Assembly (NCBI RefSeq): GCF_037996825.1
Contig: NZ_JBBNAC010000001.1
Coordinates: 1,798,001-1,862,000 of the forward strand
From: Bdellovibrio sp. BCCA
GTDB taxonomy: Bacteria > Bdellovibrionota > Bdellovibrionia > Bdellovibrionales > Bdellovibrionaceae
DNA length: 64,000 nt
Reading direction: 5' to 3'
The position numbers and the translations under genes are program-made. The stretch's first letter is position 1, and the number at the start of each line of letters is the position of its first letter. The notes beneath the pieces were generated by a model that worked only from the letters and a program-made list of their open reading frames with translations, was not told the DNA's origin and ran no database searches. Of this stretch, positions 35,595 to 44,425 are shown piece by piece.

Positions 35595-36896
35595 ATGGAG
35601 TTGGGAAATCCGGTCATCTTGATTTCTGCTTTTGGGCGCGGTCACTGGTTGGCGGCGGCCTTGGCGCAAGAAGGTATCAAGACAACTCTCGTGGACGTGT
35701 CTTCGAAGTTGGGTGTGTGGCCTTCGGAAGACGTGGAAGGTCCTTTTGGTTTTTTTCGTAACGAAAAAATTTCTGAATCGCAGATGGAACGTTTGTACGC
35801 CGACGATCCTTACGATGAAGTTCCCAACGGATTTACTCTGTGGCAGAAGCAAGGTCCTTTTGAATTCAAAGGTCCGACGACAAAATTTAAAATCGAAAAA
35901 ACGTCTTTGTCTTCACACATCAAAGATTTTCTTTTAAGCGGCACCGGCAATAAAAATACAAAAGCTTTATATAAAAATCTGGATGCGTTTAATTTTGAAC
36001 AAAGCTGGCTTTTGCATCTCGCTCATCAGTGGGCGGGGACGACTTACAAGCCCAATGCTCAAGGCGCAAGGGCCGGGGAAGCGGTTCCGCTTTTTTCTTC
36101 TTTCTTGGTTCGTCAGGCCACACGCAACGGACTCGAGCAATCTTTGGAATGGCTCGCGACAAAAGGTGTGGAAGTCATCCGACCTCAGCAGATCGTCGAT
36201 GCCTCTTTTGGTGGAGGAAAATCCATCACGGGTCTTGAGCTTTCCGGAGAGAAGCAAGGTCTGTTCCGTCTTGAGCAAATCGTATGGATGCTCACAAGTG
36301 AGGAAAGTTATTTCTTAAATGAACGCCTAGGAAAATACTTTTTCCCGGAAGGACCTCTAGAGCCGGAGTGGTGCTGGGTTCGCTACCGTGTGAGTCTTCA
36401 GCAGTGCTTTGAGCGCGATCACCTTCCGGCGCACACACTGGTGATGGATGATCTTTATTCTCCCTGGACTCATGAAAATATGATGGTCCTGCAAAGAACG
36501 ACATTACCGGACCAGTTTGATGTGTGGATGAGAATCCCGACGGTGCAACGCTTTAACAAAGAATACCTCACAGTTCGCAGTCTGCGCATGAAAGCAAATC
36601 TGGTCGAACGTATGTCTTTGTCAGATCCTCAAGTTTTAAGTTTTCCGCAAGAGTATTATTATACTTATGCACAACTTGGGGCTGCGCGCTTCCCGGTTTT
36701 CGGAGAAAAGCAAAGCTCCCGTCGCGGAAAAGTTCTTTACAGCAATTTACAACTCGATGGGCCTGAAGAGTGGCCTCATTATGCGTGGGGTTCTTACTTT
36801 GAACGTCACGAAATGATTTTGAGTCAGCTTGTAAGCTGGTGGAAAGAAAAATTGTTGAAAGAGCAAAAAGAAAAGAGAAAGGAACAAGTTCCGTGA
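35595..36896 (+). CDS. Putative dinucleotide-binding protein of unknown function
   Basis: 433 residues, no signal peptide. The first 50 residues form a Rossmann beta-alpha-beta start: NPVILISAFGRGHWLAAALA then IKTTLVDVS, with a GxGxxxAxxxA loop and an acidic residue at the end of strand 2. This is like FAD- or NAD-binding amine oxidoreductases. The remainder (for example WLLHLAHQWAG, LVRQATRNGLEQSLEWLATKG) could be the substrate and cap domain. No named family recognised. The C-terminus is lysine-rich (WWKEKLLKEQKEKRKEQVP). The stop overlaps the GTG start of purB, so the two are coupled. Confidence 0.65.
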   Translation: MELGNPVILISAFGRGHWLAAALAQEGIKTTLVDVSSKLGVWPSEDVEGPFGFFRNEKISESQMERLYADDPYDEVPNGFTLWQKQGPFEFKGPTTKFKIEKTSLSSHIKDFLLSGTGNKNTKALYKNLDAFNFEQSWLLHLAHQWAGTTYKPNAQGARAGEAVPLFSSFLVRQATRNGLEQSLEWLATKGVEVIRPQQIVDASFGGGKSITGLELSGEKQGLFRLEQIVWMLTSEESYFLNERLGKYFFPEGPLEPEWCWVRYRVSLQQCFERDHLPAHTLVMDDLYSPWTHENMMVLQRTTLPDQFDVWMRIPTVQRFNKEYLTVRSLRMKANLVERMSLSDPQVLSFPQEYYYTYAQLGAARFPVFGEKQSSRRGKVLYSNLQLDGPEEWPHYAWGSYFERHEMILSQLVSWWKEKLLKEQKEKRKEQVP

Positions 36897-38176
36897 TCGA
36901 AAGATACACCCGACCTGAAATGGGCCTTTTGTGGCACGCAGATCATAGATTCGGAAAAATGATGGAAGTCGAAATCGCCGTGGCTCAAGTGCAAGCGCAA
37001 ATGGGCATCATCCCTAAGAATGCAGCCAAGGTGATTGCGCAAAAAGCTCGCTTCAACGTCAAACGTATTTCGGAAATTGAGAAAGAAACGAAGCACGATG
37101 TGATCGCCTTTGTTTCGAACATGGCTGAAAACGTTGGTCCTCAAGGAAAATTCATTCACTACGGTCTGACGTCGTCAGATGTTTTGGATACAGCCTTTAG
37201 CTTGCAAGTGCGCGAAGCGGGCGCTGTGTTGATGAAATCTATCGAAGGTCTTGAGAAATCTTTAAAGTCTTTAGTGAATAAACATGCGGATACTTTGTGT
37301 GCTGGTCGCACACACGGCATGTTTGCAGAGCCGACAACATTTGGTTTTAAAATGGCGGGTTTCCTAGCGGAGACGGAACGCAATAAAAAACGCGTGAAGG
37401 CCGCGCTGGATAACATGATGATTTGCAAGCTTAGCGGGGCGGTGGGAACTTACTCCAGCCAATCTCCAAAAGTGGAAGCGGCTGTTGCAAAGAAGCTTAA
37501 ATTGAAAGCGGAAACAATCGCGACACAAGTGATTCCGCGCGATCGCCATGCTGAGATGTTAAATGCCTTGGCGATTTTAGGGACGGGACTAGAGCGTTTG
37601 GCAATCGAACTTCGCCACTTGCAAAGAAGTGATGTGGCGGAAGTGACAGAAGGATTTACGAAGGGTCAAAAGGGTTCTTCGGCAATGCCTCATAAGAAAA
37701 ATCCGATCAGTGCTGAGAACATCACCGGACTTTCCCGCTTGCTTCGCGGTTACGCGATTGCGGGACTTGAAAACGTGGCTTTGTGGCACGAGCGTGACAT
37801 CAGTCATTCTTCCGTAGAGCGCGTGGTGTTTCCGGATGCGTTTATCGTGGCAGACTATGCTCTAAACCGCATGAGCATTTTGTTAGATGGTCTGGATGTG
37901 AATAAAAAACGCATGCTCGACAATATCGAAAGTTCTCAAGGACAGATTTTCAGTTCGCATGTTTTGCTGGGACTTGTACAAAAAGGCATGCGTCGTGAAG
38001 ATGCTTACGTTTTGGTGCAACGCCTTTGTCACTCGCTTGGTTACGGTGAGCATTTAAGAGACAAGCTCATGGTGGATGACGAAGTTCGCGGACTTTTAAA
38101 ACCCAAAGAGATCGATGAGATCTTCACAGGGAAAAAACATAAGAAATCGATCAAAGAAATTATCAAAAGAGTTTAA
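36893..38176 (+). CDS. purB: Adenylosuccinate lyase
   Basis: Two steps of purine synthesis: SAICAR to AICAR and adenylosuccinate to AMP. 427 residues from the GTG at 36893 (MIERYTRPEMG), which overlaps the previous stop (GTGA); AAAGGA lies upstream. Motifs are HYGLTSSDVLDTAF, the catalytic histidine region AGRTHGMFAEPTTFG, and the fumarase-superfamily signature GSSAMPHKKNPISAEN, then HERDISHSSVERVV. It matches the shorter bacterial PurB type as in B. subtilis rather than the 456-residue E. coli form. Next gene starts three bases on. Confidence 0.96.
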   Translation: MIERYTRPEMGLLWHADHRFGKMMEVEIAVAQVQAQMGIIPKNAAKVIAQKARFNVKRISEIEKETKHDVIAFVSNMAENVGPQGKFIHYGLTSSDVLDTAFSLQVREAGAVLMKSIEGLEKSLKSLVNKHADTLCAGRTHGMFAEPTTFGFKMAGFLAETERNKKRVKAALDNMMICKLSGAVGTYSSQSPKVEAAVAKKLKLKAETIATQVIPRDRHAEMLNALAILGTGLERLAIELRHLQRSDVAEVTEGFTKGQKGSSAMPHKKNPISAENITGLSRLLRGYAIAGLENVALWHERDISHSSVERVVFPDAFIVADYALNRMSILLDGLDVNKKRMLDNIESSQGQIFSSHVLLGLVQKGMRREDAYVLVQRLCHSLGYGEHLRDKLMVDDEVRGLLKPKEIDEIFTGKKHKKSIKEIIKRV

Positions 38177-38178
38177 TC

Positions 38179-39111
38179 GTGGCGAATTGGAAGTTTTTTA
38201 ACGAAGGTGACATTGTTGATGTGGTAGCTCCAGGTTACCCGTCAAAGCCTCATGAAGTTGAGGGCGCTCACGATTTTCTTTTGAAATGGAAATTGCATCC
38301 GCGCATTCCTAAAGGTCTTATCAAGCCGCATTTTTTGCACGCTCACGAAGATGAGGCGCGCTTTGCGTTTTTAAAGGCGGCGATCGAATCTAAAGACTCG
38401 CGCGTGATCTGGTGTTTGCGTGGTGGTTACGGCAGCAATCGTTTGATCCCGATGCTGGCAAAACTTAAAAAACCAAAAGAGCCAAAACTTCTTATCGGCA
38501 TCAGTGATATCACTTCCTTGCATAGCTTTTTTATTCAGGAGTGGGGTTGGTCGACTTTGCACGCTCCGCTTTTGGATCGTTTGGGAAGAAACCTGGTGGC
38601 ACCAAAGTTTGAAAAAGAATTGCATGACATTCTTTTTGGTCAAGAGACTGATGTGGTGTTTAAGAATTTAAAACCGCTCAACGAAGCCGCTCGCAAGGTA
38701 AAGAGCCTCAAATCAAAAATTGTCGGCGGAAATCTCACGGTTCTTCAATCTTCTATGGGAACACCTTGGCAATTGCAGACGAAAAAGTCTTTGCTCTTTG
38801 TGGAAGACATTGGTGAGCGCGGTTATCGTATTGACCGTATGTTTGAACAGTTCCGCCAGGCGGGATTGTTTAAACAATGTGATGGCATCATTCTAGGTGA
38901 TTTTATCGGCGGCGAAGAGCCCGCCACTCAAAAAAATAATTTTAAATTAGTATTTAAGCGTTGGGCCCAGGATCTTGAGATTCCTTTGTTTCAGGGACTG
39001 CAAGCAGGCCACGCTGTGATTCAACGACCTGTTCCTTTTAATACACCGTGTGTTTTGGATGTAACAAAAGGAAAGGGCCATTTGGTGATTCAAACCGGAG
39101 GGCGTAAATGA
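38179..39111 (+). CDS. ldcA: LD-carboxypeptidase (peptidase S66)
   Basis: 310 residues, cytoplasmic (no signal peptide). Cleaves the terminal D-Ala from murein tetrapeptides during recycling. The S66 triad is visible: nucleophile Ser109 in LIGISDITSLH, Glu209 in LLFVEDIGERGYRID, and His278 in LQAGHAV. The opening VDVVAPGYPSKP and WCLRGGYGSNRL loops match LdcA. GTG start three bases after purB. The next gene starts four bases inside its stop, then mpl follows, which ligates the tripeptide this enzyme makes. A related branch (MccF) hydrolyses microcin C; context favours LdcA. Confidence 0.9.
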   Translation: MANWKFFNEGDIVDVVAPGYPSKPHEVEGAHDFLLKWKLHPRIPKGLIKPHFLHAHEDEARFAFLKAAIESKDSRVIWCLRGGYGSNRLIPMLAKLKKPKEPKLLIGISDITSLHSFFIQEWGWSTLHAPLLDRLGRNLVAPKFEKELHDILFGQETDVVFKNLKPLNEAARKVKSLKSKIVGGNLTVLQSSMGTPWQLQTKKSLLFVEDIGERGYRIDRMFEQFRQAGLFKQCDGIILGDFIGGEEPATQKNNFKLVFKRWAQDLEIPLFQGLQAGHAVIQRPVPFNTPCVLDVTKGKGHLVIQTGGRK

Positions 39112-40169
39112 AATTTTCAGTCTTAGAAAAAAACCTTATTAAACAGCTTGAAGAGCGTATTCGCGACACCACTCCGGGCGTGATGGTGCGGGCTTATCAA
39201 GGCGGTCGTATTATCTGTGACGTCGCTGTGGGAAATACGTATGCGTATTATGATCTTGCGAGTCTCACGAAAGTTATTTTTACGACCCAAGCGATGATGT
39301 ATGCTTATGAACAGGGGAAGTGGAATTTTGAAACGAAGGTTTCTGATTTTCTTTCTTGGTTTCCGCATAAGGAAACAAAAATAACAGAACTTCTTACACA
39401 CAGCTCAGGCCTCGCGTGGTGGCTTCCTTTGTACCAGGAAATCAATACGCAGCTTTCGACGGAAAAGCGTCGTGAGCAGCTTCAAGATATTCTTAAAGGC
39501 CTTAAAATTGAAAAACAAGAAACGGCCGTGTATTCCGATGTTGGCTTTTTGGTCCTTGGGTTTATTTTAGAAAAATTCTTCGACAAACCTCTTTTGGATG
39601 TTTGGGAGGAAGTAAAAAATAAATTTTATTTGGGAACGACATTGGAGTTCCATCCCGAAAATCAATTCACAACCAGAGCGGCTTTGTTTGCACCAACTGA
39701 AGAGTGCCCTGTGCGTAAAAAACTCATCCAAGGCGAAGTTCATGATCTGAACTGCTGGTCTTTGGGTGGGGTTTCGACCCACGCAGGTCTTTTCGGAAGT
39801 ATCGATGATACAGGTTGGTTCTCGTTGCATTTGCGTTCGCAGCTCATGGGGATTGCCCGTTATTCTATTCGTCAAAAGACCGCGCAACTTTTTGCTAAGC
39901 GGGCTCTTCCGGAAGGAAAAGGCGATTGGGCGATGGGATATATGATGCCGACACCGGGCTCAGCAAGCTGCGGAACTTATTTCTCGTTGGATTCTATTGG
40001 GCACACGGGCTTTACAGGAACGTCCATTTGGTATGATCCCAAGATGGATATGAGTGTAATCATTCTTTCCAATCGAGTTCTTTACGGGGCCGATAACAAA
40101 GCCTTTGGAAAATTGCGTCCTGAGATACATAATTGGATTGTCGAAAATTACAGACGTAGCGGAGTGTAG
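39108..40169 (+). CDS. Beta-lactamase-fold serine hydrolase (class C/EstB-like)
   Basis: 353 residues without an obvious signal peptide. The SxxK motif is SLTK (Ser52, Lys55) in YDLASLTKVIFTTQ; the second motif is YSD in AVYSDVGFLVLGFIL; a late HTGFTGTSIWYDP segment supplies the third (HTG in place of KTG). This is the class C beta-lactamase/penicillin-binding family, which also includes esterases and D-amino peptidases. ATG overlaps the ldcA stop (ATGA). Between ldcA and mpl, a role in handling murein peptides is more likely than drug resistance; a cytoplasmic location fits this. Confidence 0.82.
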   Translation: MKFSVLEKNLIKQLEERIRDTTPGVMVRAYQGGRIICDVAVGNTYAYYDLASLTKVIFTTQAMMYAYEQGKWNFETKVSDFLSWFPHKETKITELLTHSSGLAWWLPLYQEINTQLSTEKRREQLQDILKGLKIEKQETAVYSDVGFLVLGFILEKFFDKPLLDVWEEVKNKFYLGTTLEFHPENQFTTRAALFAPTEECPVRKKLIQGEVHDLNCWSLGGVSTHAGLFGSIDDTGWFSLHLRSQLMGIARYSIRQKTAQLFAKRALPEGKGDWAMGYMMPTPGSASCGTYFSLDSIGHTGFTGTSIWYDPKMDMSVIILSNRVLYGADNKAFGKLRPEIHNWIVENYRRSGV

Positions 40170-40182
40170 CGCGGGAGAGTTT

Positions 40183-41592
40183 ATGAATTTAAAACCAGGC
40201 AGTCATATTCATTTGATGGGTATTTGTGGCACAGCCATGGCTTCTTTGGCCGGTCTTCTTAAGGACCGTGGCTTTAAAATTACGGGCAGTGACTTAAATC
40301 CTTATCCTCCAATGTCGACTCAGCTTGAAAGCTTGGGCATCAACATCATGAAAGGTTATAAGGCTGAAAATCTTCATCCAAAACCAGACTTCGTGATTGT
40401 TGGAAACGTGATTTCTGCAAACAATGAAGAAGCCCAGGAGCTTAAGAAACTGGAAATTCCATACGCATCACTTCCTAAAGCGATGGGTGAATTTATCATT
40501 GCAGATCGCGAAAGCGTTGTGATCTCTGGAACTCACGGGAAAACGACAACGACATCCATGATGTCGTGGGTTGCGGAAAACGCGGGTGTGAAGCCGGGCT
40601 TTTTGATTGGTGGGATTCCAAAGAACTTCTCTCAGTCCTTTAAAAATCCTGAAGGCAATTACTTTATTATCGAAGGGGACGAGTACGACACCGCTTTCTT
40701 TGATAAAGTGCCTAAGTTTATTCACTACAAACCAAAGCATGTGATTTTGACCTCTGTTGAGTTTGATCACGCCGATATTTACAAAGACTTGCAAGCGGTG
40801 AAAGACGCTTTTGCGCGTTTGATGACTTTGATTCCAGAAAATGGAACGTTGTTGGCGTGCGCAGAAGACGCCAACGTGATGGAGCTTCGTAAGCTGGCTA
40901 AGTGCAAAAACTCTTTCACTTATGGATTTAACAGCAACGCGGACTTCCGCGCTAAAGTGCTTTTCCAAAATGAAAAAGGTTTGGGATTTGAAGTTCACCA
41001 CAAGGGTGAAATCCTAGGACCTTATGCCATGCAAATCACCGGCGATTACAATGTTCTTAATGCCACGGCTGTTGTTGCGATGTCGAAGATCTTGGGATTC
41101 TCTGAAAATAGAATTCAAATCGCGTTGGAGTCTTTTGAAGGTGTTAAACGCCGTCAGGAGATCTTGGGAGAACCAAACGGTGTCCTTGTGATTGAAGACT
41201 TTGCCCACCATCCAACAGCGGTGCGTGAGACGGTGAAGGGGATTCAGAAAAAATATCCAAACCGCAAGGTGTTCTCGGTGTTTGAACCTCGAAGTGCGAC
41301 GTCTCGTCGTAAAGTTTTCCAGCAAGACTATGTGGATGCCTTTAAAGGATCGCATGAAGTGCTATTAGCGAAGGCTTTTGATCAATCTAAAATTGATGAA
41401 GAAAACCGTTTTTCTTCTCATGAGCTTATTGAGGATCTTAAAAAGTCCGGAGTCACGGCGGCGGATTTCGATACGGCTGATGATATCGTGGCAGCTTTGA
41501 AATCGCGCGCAAAAACCGGTGATGTGATTTTGATCATGAGCAACGGCGGCTTTGACGGCATCTATGGAAAATTGCTAAAGGCCCTCGCATAG
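40183..41592 (+). CDS. mpl: UDP-MurNAc:L-Ala-gamma-D-Glu-meso-DAP ligase (murein recycling)
   Basis: Attaches recycled murein tripeptide to UDP-MurNAc, bypassing MurC, MurD and MurE. 469 residues from the ATG at 40183 with GGGAGAG upstream; upstream in-frame ATG at 40105 is inside the previous gene and unlikely. Signatures are the Rossmann start SHIHLMGICGTAMASLAGLLKD, the P-loop SGTHGKTTTTSMMSW, EGDEYDTAFFDK and EDFAHHPTAV. Length and the YDTAFFD motif fit Mpl rather than MurC. With ldcA two genes upstream, the tetrapeptide-to-UDP-MurNAc-tripeptide route is complete apart from the amidase AmpD. Confidence 0.93.
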   Translation: MNLKPGSHIHLMGICGTAMASLAGLLKDRGFKITGSDLNPYPPMSTQLESLGINIMKGYKAENLHPKPDFVIVGNVISANNEEAQELKKLEIPYASLPKAMGEFIIADRESVVISGTHGKTTTTSMMSWVAENAGVKPGFLIGGIPKNFSQSFKNPEGNYFIIEGDEYDTAFFDKVPKFIHYKPKHVILTSVEFDHADIYKDLQAVKDAFARLMTLIPENGTLLACAEDANVMELRKLAKCKNSFTYGFNSNADFRAKVLFQNEKGLGFEVHHKGEILGPYAMQITGDYNVLNATAVVAMSKILGFSENRIQIALESFEGVKRRQEILGEPNGVLVIEDFAHHPTAVRETVKGIQKKYPNRKVFSVFEPRSATSRRKVFQQDYVDAFKGSHEVLLAKAFDQSKIDEENRFSSHELIEDLKKSGVTAADFDTADDIVAALKSRAKTGDVILIMSNGGFDGIYGKLLKALA

Positions 41593-41597
41593 AGGGC
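41581..41597 (+). terminator. Short hairpin at the mpl stop codon
   Basis: GCCCTC, loop GCATA, GAGGGC. The mpl TAG stop lies at the loop and first base of the 3' arm. TCTTGG follows, so the T-run is poor. Probably the end of the purB-mpl transcription unit. Confidence 0.5.
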
Positions 41598-41667
41598 TCT
41601 TGGTCTCAAAGTGGTTCACTTTTGGTGTTCCTCAGAGTGTTTTCCTGGAGTGAGGAAACAGTTTGTT

Positions 41668-41701
41668 ATGAAGTGTTCCATCTTGTTCTGAGGCACTTCA
41701 T
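41668..41701. repeat. Inverted repeat in the cytochrome-operon upstream region
   Basis: ATGAAGTG (41668-41675) and CACTTCAT (41694-41701), an eight-base perfect inverted repeat with an 18-base centre, in the 269 bases between mpl and the next operon. A smaller repeat TTTCCT/AGGAAA lies just before it. The region should hold the operon promoter; these may be operator sites. No open reading frame is present. Confidence 0.35.
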
Positions 41702-41841
41702 GACCTCTTATCAAATACTTAACACTGTTGCTTGATAAAAATCGTTTCATTCTGTGATGTTCATTAGCGAAATGTCCCCAAACGCTCTCTCAGAAGGGGC
41801 TATCGCGAGTCACCTTTTTTGGAAATTTAGACGATAATGTA

Positions 41842-41859
41842 TTCACTCGGGGGAGTGAA
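41842..41859 (+). promoter_or_regulatory. Leader hairpin covering a ribosome binding site
   Basis: Perfect seven-base inverted repeat TTCACTC (41842-41848), loop GGGG, GAGTGAA (41853-41859). The ribosome binding site GGGGGAG (41849-41855) fills the loop and enters the 3' arm. The ATG is at 41862. In RNA the hairpin would hide the site. Similar in form to the aceB leader. Confidence 0.45.
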
Positions 41860-41861
41860 AT

Positions 41862-43718
41862 ATGAGGGGCTACAAGTTGCTAGTTGTGGCTTCATTGGTA
41901 TTTTCGTCAGTTAATGCCAGTGCAGCAGCTTCAGAAGCGGATATGCGCAATGCAAAGCGACTTTATGAACGTATGACAGGGGTGAAGGTTTCATCAAAGA
42001 AACCGGAGCTTAAAACTGTCGCGGATCTATTGGCGCTAGGTAAAAATGCAGAAGCAGCTAAGTATATTACAACCACGTCTGATTTTTTAAATGTGCAGGT
42101 CAAAAATCTTTCACTTCGTCTTTCCAATAAAGATGAATCCGTGAAAGTTCCGTTCAACGATTTTTCTGCGTTGATCGTGGGTGTTGTTCGTGACAACAAA
42201 GACTTCCGTGAAATCTTAACTTCGGATTATTACTACGACATCACAGGTGTTGCGAATGACGATGACTTAAGAACAAGATACTTTAATCAAAACAATTTTG
42301 CAGCCGTTGAAACGGCTTATGTTGATTTGATGAAGGCTTTGACTTTCAGAGGTCAGCAACAAATGGTCACGGTGGCATACGATACACCTTACATGCAAAA
42401 TCAAAAGTCCTATCCTCTTATGGTGACAAAACCTAACAAAGATGCGGCGGGTGTTTTTACAACCAGAACATTTGCTGAAAGAAATCTGGGTGGAGGTTCA
42501 AACCGTCGTGCGGTGGAATTTTCTTTGAAACAGTTTCTTTGTGTTTCTATGGCGGAAGCGGCGGATTCAAGTGCTTCCGACCAATATGTCGGTCGTGACG
42601 TTGAACGCTTTCCTGCCGGTGACTATAATAAGTACCTCACAAGCTGTAAGAGCTGTCACTCTGTGATGGACGGTATGCGTGGCGCTTTTGCAAAAATGGA
42701 TTACGATAACTTTACCAATTCGGCAGCGACAGGTGTTTATTCGCAAATGCATGGTGATTTCTTTAAAGATCAAGACATTGCCAACGCCTATTCTAAGTAC
42801 GTGACGGATGTCGTGACACCTACAACAAATGCCGTGATTCCGGATCTTGAAGTGAATCAGGCAAATTCAATCTATTATAAAACTCGCTATGATTTCTTGA
42901 TTGCTCGTGGAACGGCCGCAGCTTCAGCGAAATCCAGCTTAGACGCGGTTTTAAATACGGTTCGTGATCCCAAAATTGCGACAGACTTGATTGCCGATTT
43001 CCGTGCTAAAAACACGACGCTTTTGGCGGATCTTAAAACAAACAGAAACAACACGACTTACAGAGCAACTTACGTTAAGGCGTGCTTGGATCATTTCAGC
43101 AATACGGCTTTGACTCAGCAACAACAAGAAGAAAAGTTTTTACTTTGCAACCTCGACAATAAAAAAGACATGTCTTTAATCTACGCGCATTACTCTAATG
43201 CTTTGACAGCAAGTAAAACTGCGGATGCCGAAAAAGACCGCCTTTTAGGTAAGTTGATCAATAGAGGTCGCGCATCAAATGGAAATATGATCATTCCGTA
43301 TCTTCAAGCGAAAGACATTTCAAAGCTTTATGCGCGCAATGCTTTTGACTCTGAAACGGGTGTTGCTACGAAAATGAATAAGGGAAGTTATCCTTATGGT
43401 TTCGTTGTGAAAAGCGATTCTTTCGTGAACAACGCGGTATTGGGAAGTAAATCCACTTTCTTTGGCTGGAGAGGACCGAACAAGTCTGGCGGTAACGGCC
43501 TTAAAGATTTCGGTCGTATGCTGGGCGATTCGCGCAGATTCAGTCAGTGTATGGCTAAACGTGTGTACGAAAGTGTTTGCCTTAAAAAACTGGAATCAAC
43601 TCAGTACACGACATTGGTTCGTTTAGGCGACCGCTTTGAAGCATTAAACTACAATCTTAAAAATCTCTATCAGGAAATCGCTCTAGACCCAGTCTGTGGC
43701 GTGATGAAGGGGGAGTAA
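41862..43718 (+). CDS. Exported c-type cytochrome-like protein, DUF1592/1588-like
   Basis: 618 residues with a signal peptide (MRGYKLLVVASLVFSSVNASAA). One heme c motif, CKSCH, sits near residue 263 in KYLTSCKSCHSVMDGMRGAFAKMDYDN. The mdGMRGAFxxMDYDN stretch after it resembles the heme region of planctomycete-type DUF1588/DUF1592 proteins, in which CxxCH is followed by a glycine-containing MDPLGFA-like segment. The rest is alpha-helical and unrecognised. First gene of a four-gene operon with a lipoprotein, a Tat-exported DUF1501-like protein and a diheme lipoprotein. Periplasmic; redox role inferred. Confidence 0.75.
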   Translation: MRGYKLLVVASLVFSSVNASAAASEADMRNAKRLYERMTGVKVSSKKPELKTVADLLALGKNAEAAKYITTTSDFLNVQVKNLSLRLSNKDESVKVPFNDFSALIVGVVRDNKDFREILTSDYYYDITGVANDDDLRTRYFNQNNFAAVETAYVDLMKALTFRGQQQMVTVAYDTPYMQNQKSYPLMVTKPNKDAAGVFTTRTFAERNLGGGSNRRAVEFSLKQFLCVSMAEAADSSASDQYVGRDVERFPAGDYNKYLTSCKSCHSVMDGMRGAFAKMDYDNFTNSAATGVYSQMHGDFFKDQDIANAYSKYVTDVVTPTTNAVIPDLEVNQANSIYYKTRYDFLIARGTAAASAKSSLDAVLNTVRDPKIATDLIADFRAKNTTLLADLKTNRNNTTYRATYVKACLDHFSNTALTQQQQEEKFLLCNLDNKKDMSLIYAHYSNALTASKTADAEKDRLLGKLINRGRASNGNMIIPYLQAKDISKLYARNAFDSETGVATKMNKGSYPYGFVVKSDSFVNNAVLGSKSTFFGWRGPNKSGGNGLKDFGRMLGDSRRFSQCMAKRVYESVCLKKLESTQYTTLVRLGDRFEALNYNLKNLYQEIALDPVCGVMKGE

Positions 43719-43721
43719 ACC

Positions 43722-44399
43722 ATGAAGACAAAAAATAAAATTGGTGCATTCATTGGTCTTACTTTTTCTTTCCTGATTGTCGGTCTGGGGTTTCAAAACT
43801 GTGCGCAACAAGTCGATATGGCAAGCCTTGAGGCCAACGACAGCGTGAATGGCAGTTCAATGGGTGGCACGGACACTCCAGTTACCAAAGTGGAAAGTGA
43901 TCTAGGTGTGTCGCCGACAGATGCGAAGCAATCACTTGAATCAATGATGTCTTTATTAGGTTTAACTCCGAAGGATATCAATATGAATGAAGTGAATAGC
44001 GAGATCAACTATCGTCGTAATTTGCTTGTTCCTCAGAACGATATCACTCTTTTAAATTCACCTTCAATCATTGCCATGACCTCTTTGGCTGGCGTGGTTT
44101 GTAAGCAGGCGGTGAATAAAGAGAAAAAGGGAACTCGCGATATTTTTAAGTTCATCGATTTTTCTCAAGGTCCTAAGGCTTACGGAAAAATGGGTGCAAT
44201 CAATACTTATATTTCGTTGGTAGACCGTCTGTGGATGCGCAAGCCTTCAAAAGAGGAATTGCAAGCGATCACAGAAGCGGTGGACGAGTATTTCAGTACA
44301 TTGGACTCGACAGCGATGGGGAAAGCTGCTGAGTCTGATAAGCTAGCGATTTTTATTTGCACGGGCATGTTAGCTGTTCCTGAATCTTATCTTCTTTGA
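43722..44399 (+). CDS. Lipoprotein of the cytochrome/DUF1501-like operon
   Basis: 225 residues. The N-terminus MKTKNKIGAFIGLTF, then SFLIVGLGFQNCAQQ, is a lipoprotein signal with the lipidated Cys27 in the FQNC box, shared with the fourth gene of the operon. The mature part is helical, contains one further cysteine pair candidate (VVCKQAV, FICTGM) and has the segments LMSLLGLTPKDINMNEV and TYISLVDRLWMRKPSKEELQAI. The last of these resembles the RLWxRxPTxxE region of DUF1592/DUF1549 proteins that partner with DUF1501. Starts three bases after the previous stop. Role unknown; position suggests a complex. Confidence 0.75.
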   Translation: MKTKNKIGAFIGLTFSFLIVGLGFQNCAQQVDMASLEANDSVNGSSMGGTDTPVTKVESDLGVSPTDAKQSLESMMSLLGLTPKDINMNEVNSEINYRRNLLVPQNDITLLNSPSIIAMTSLAGVVCKQAVNKEKKGTRDIFKFIDFSQGPKAYGKMGAINTYISLVDRLWMRKPSKEELQAITEAVDEYFSTLDSTAMGKAAESDKLAIFICTGMLAVPESYLL

Positions 44400-44425
44400 T
44401 TAGCGCGAGGGGAATTGGGGGAATC

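Noticed and set aside
39108-40169. Antibiotic-resistance beta-lactamase
   Set aside because: It has SxxK and YSD motifs but no export signal and lies between murein-recycling genes; resistance is not supported.
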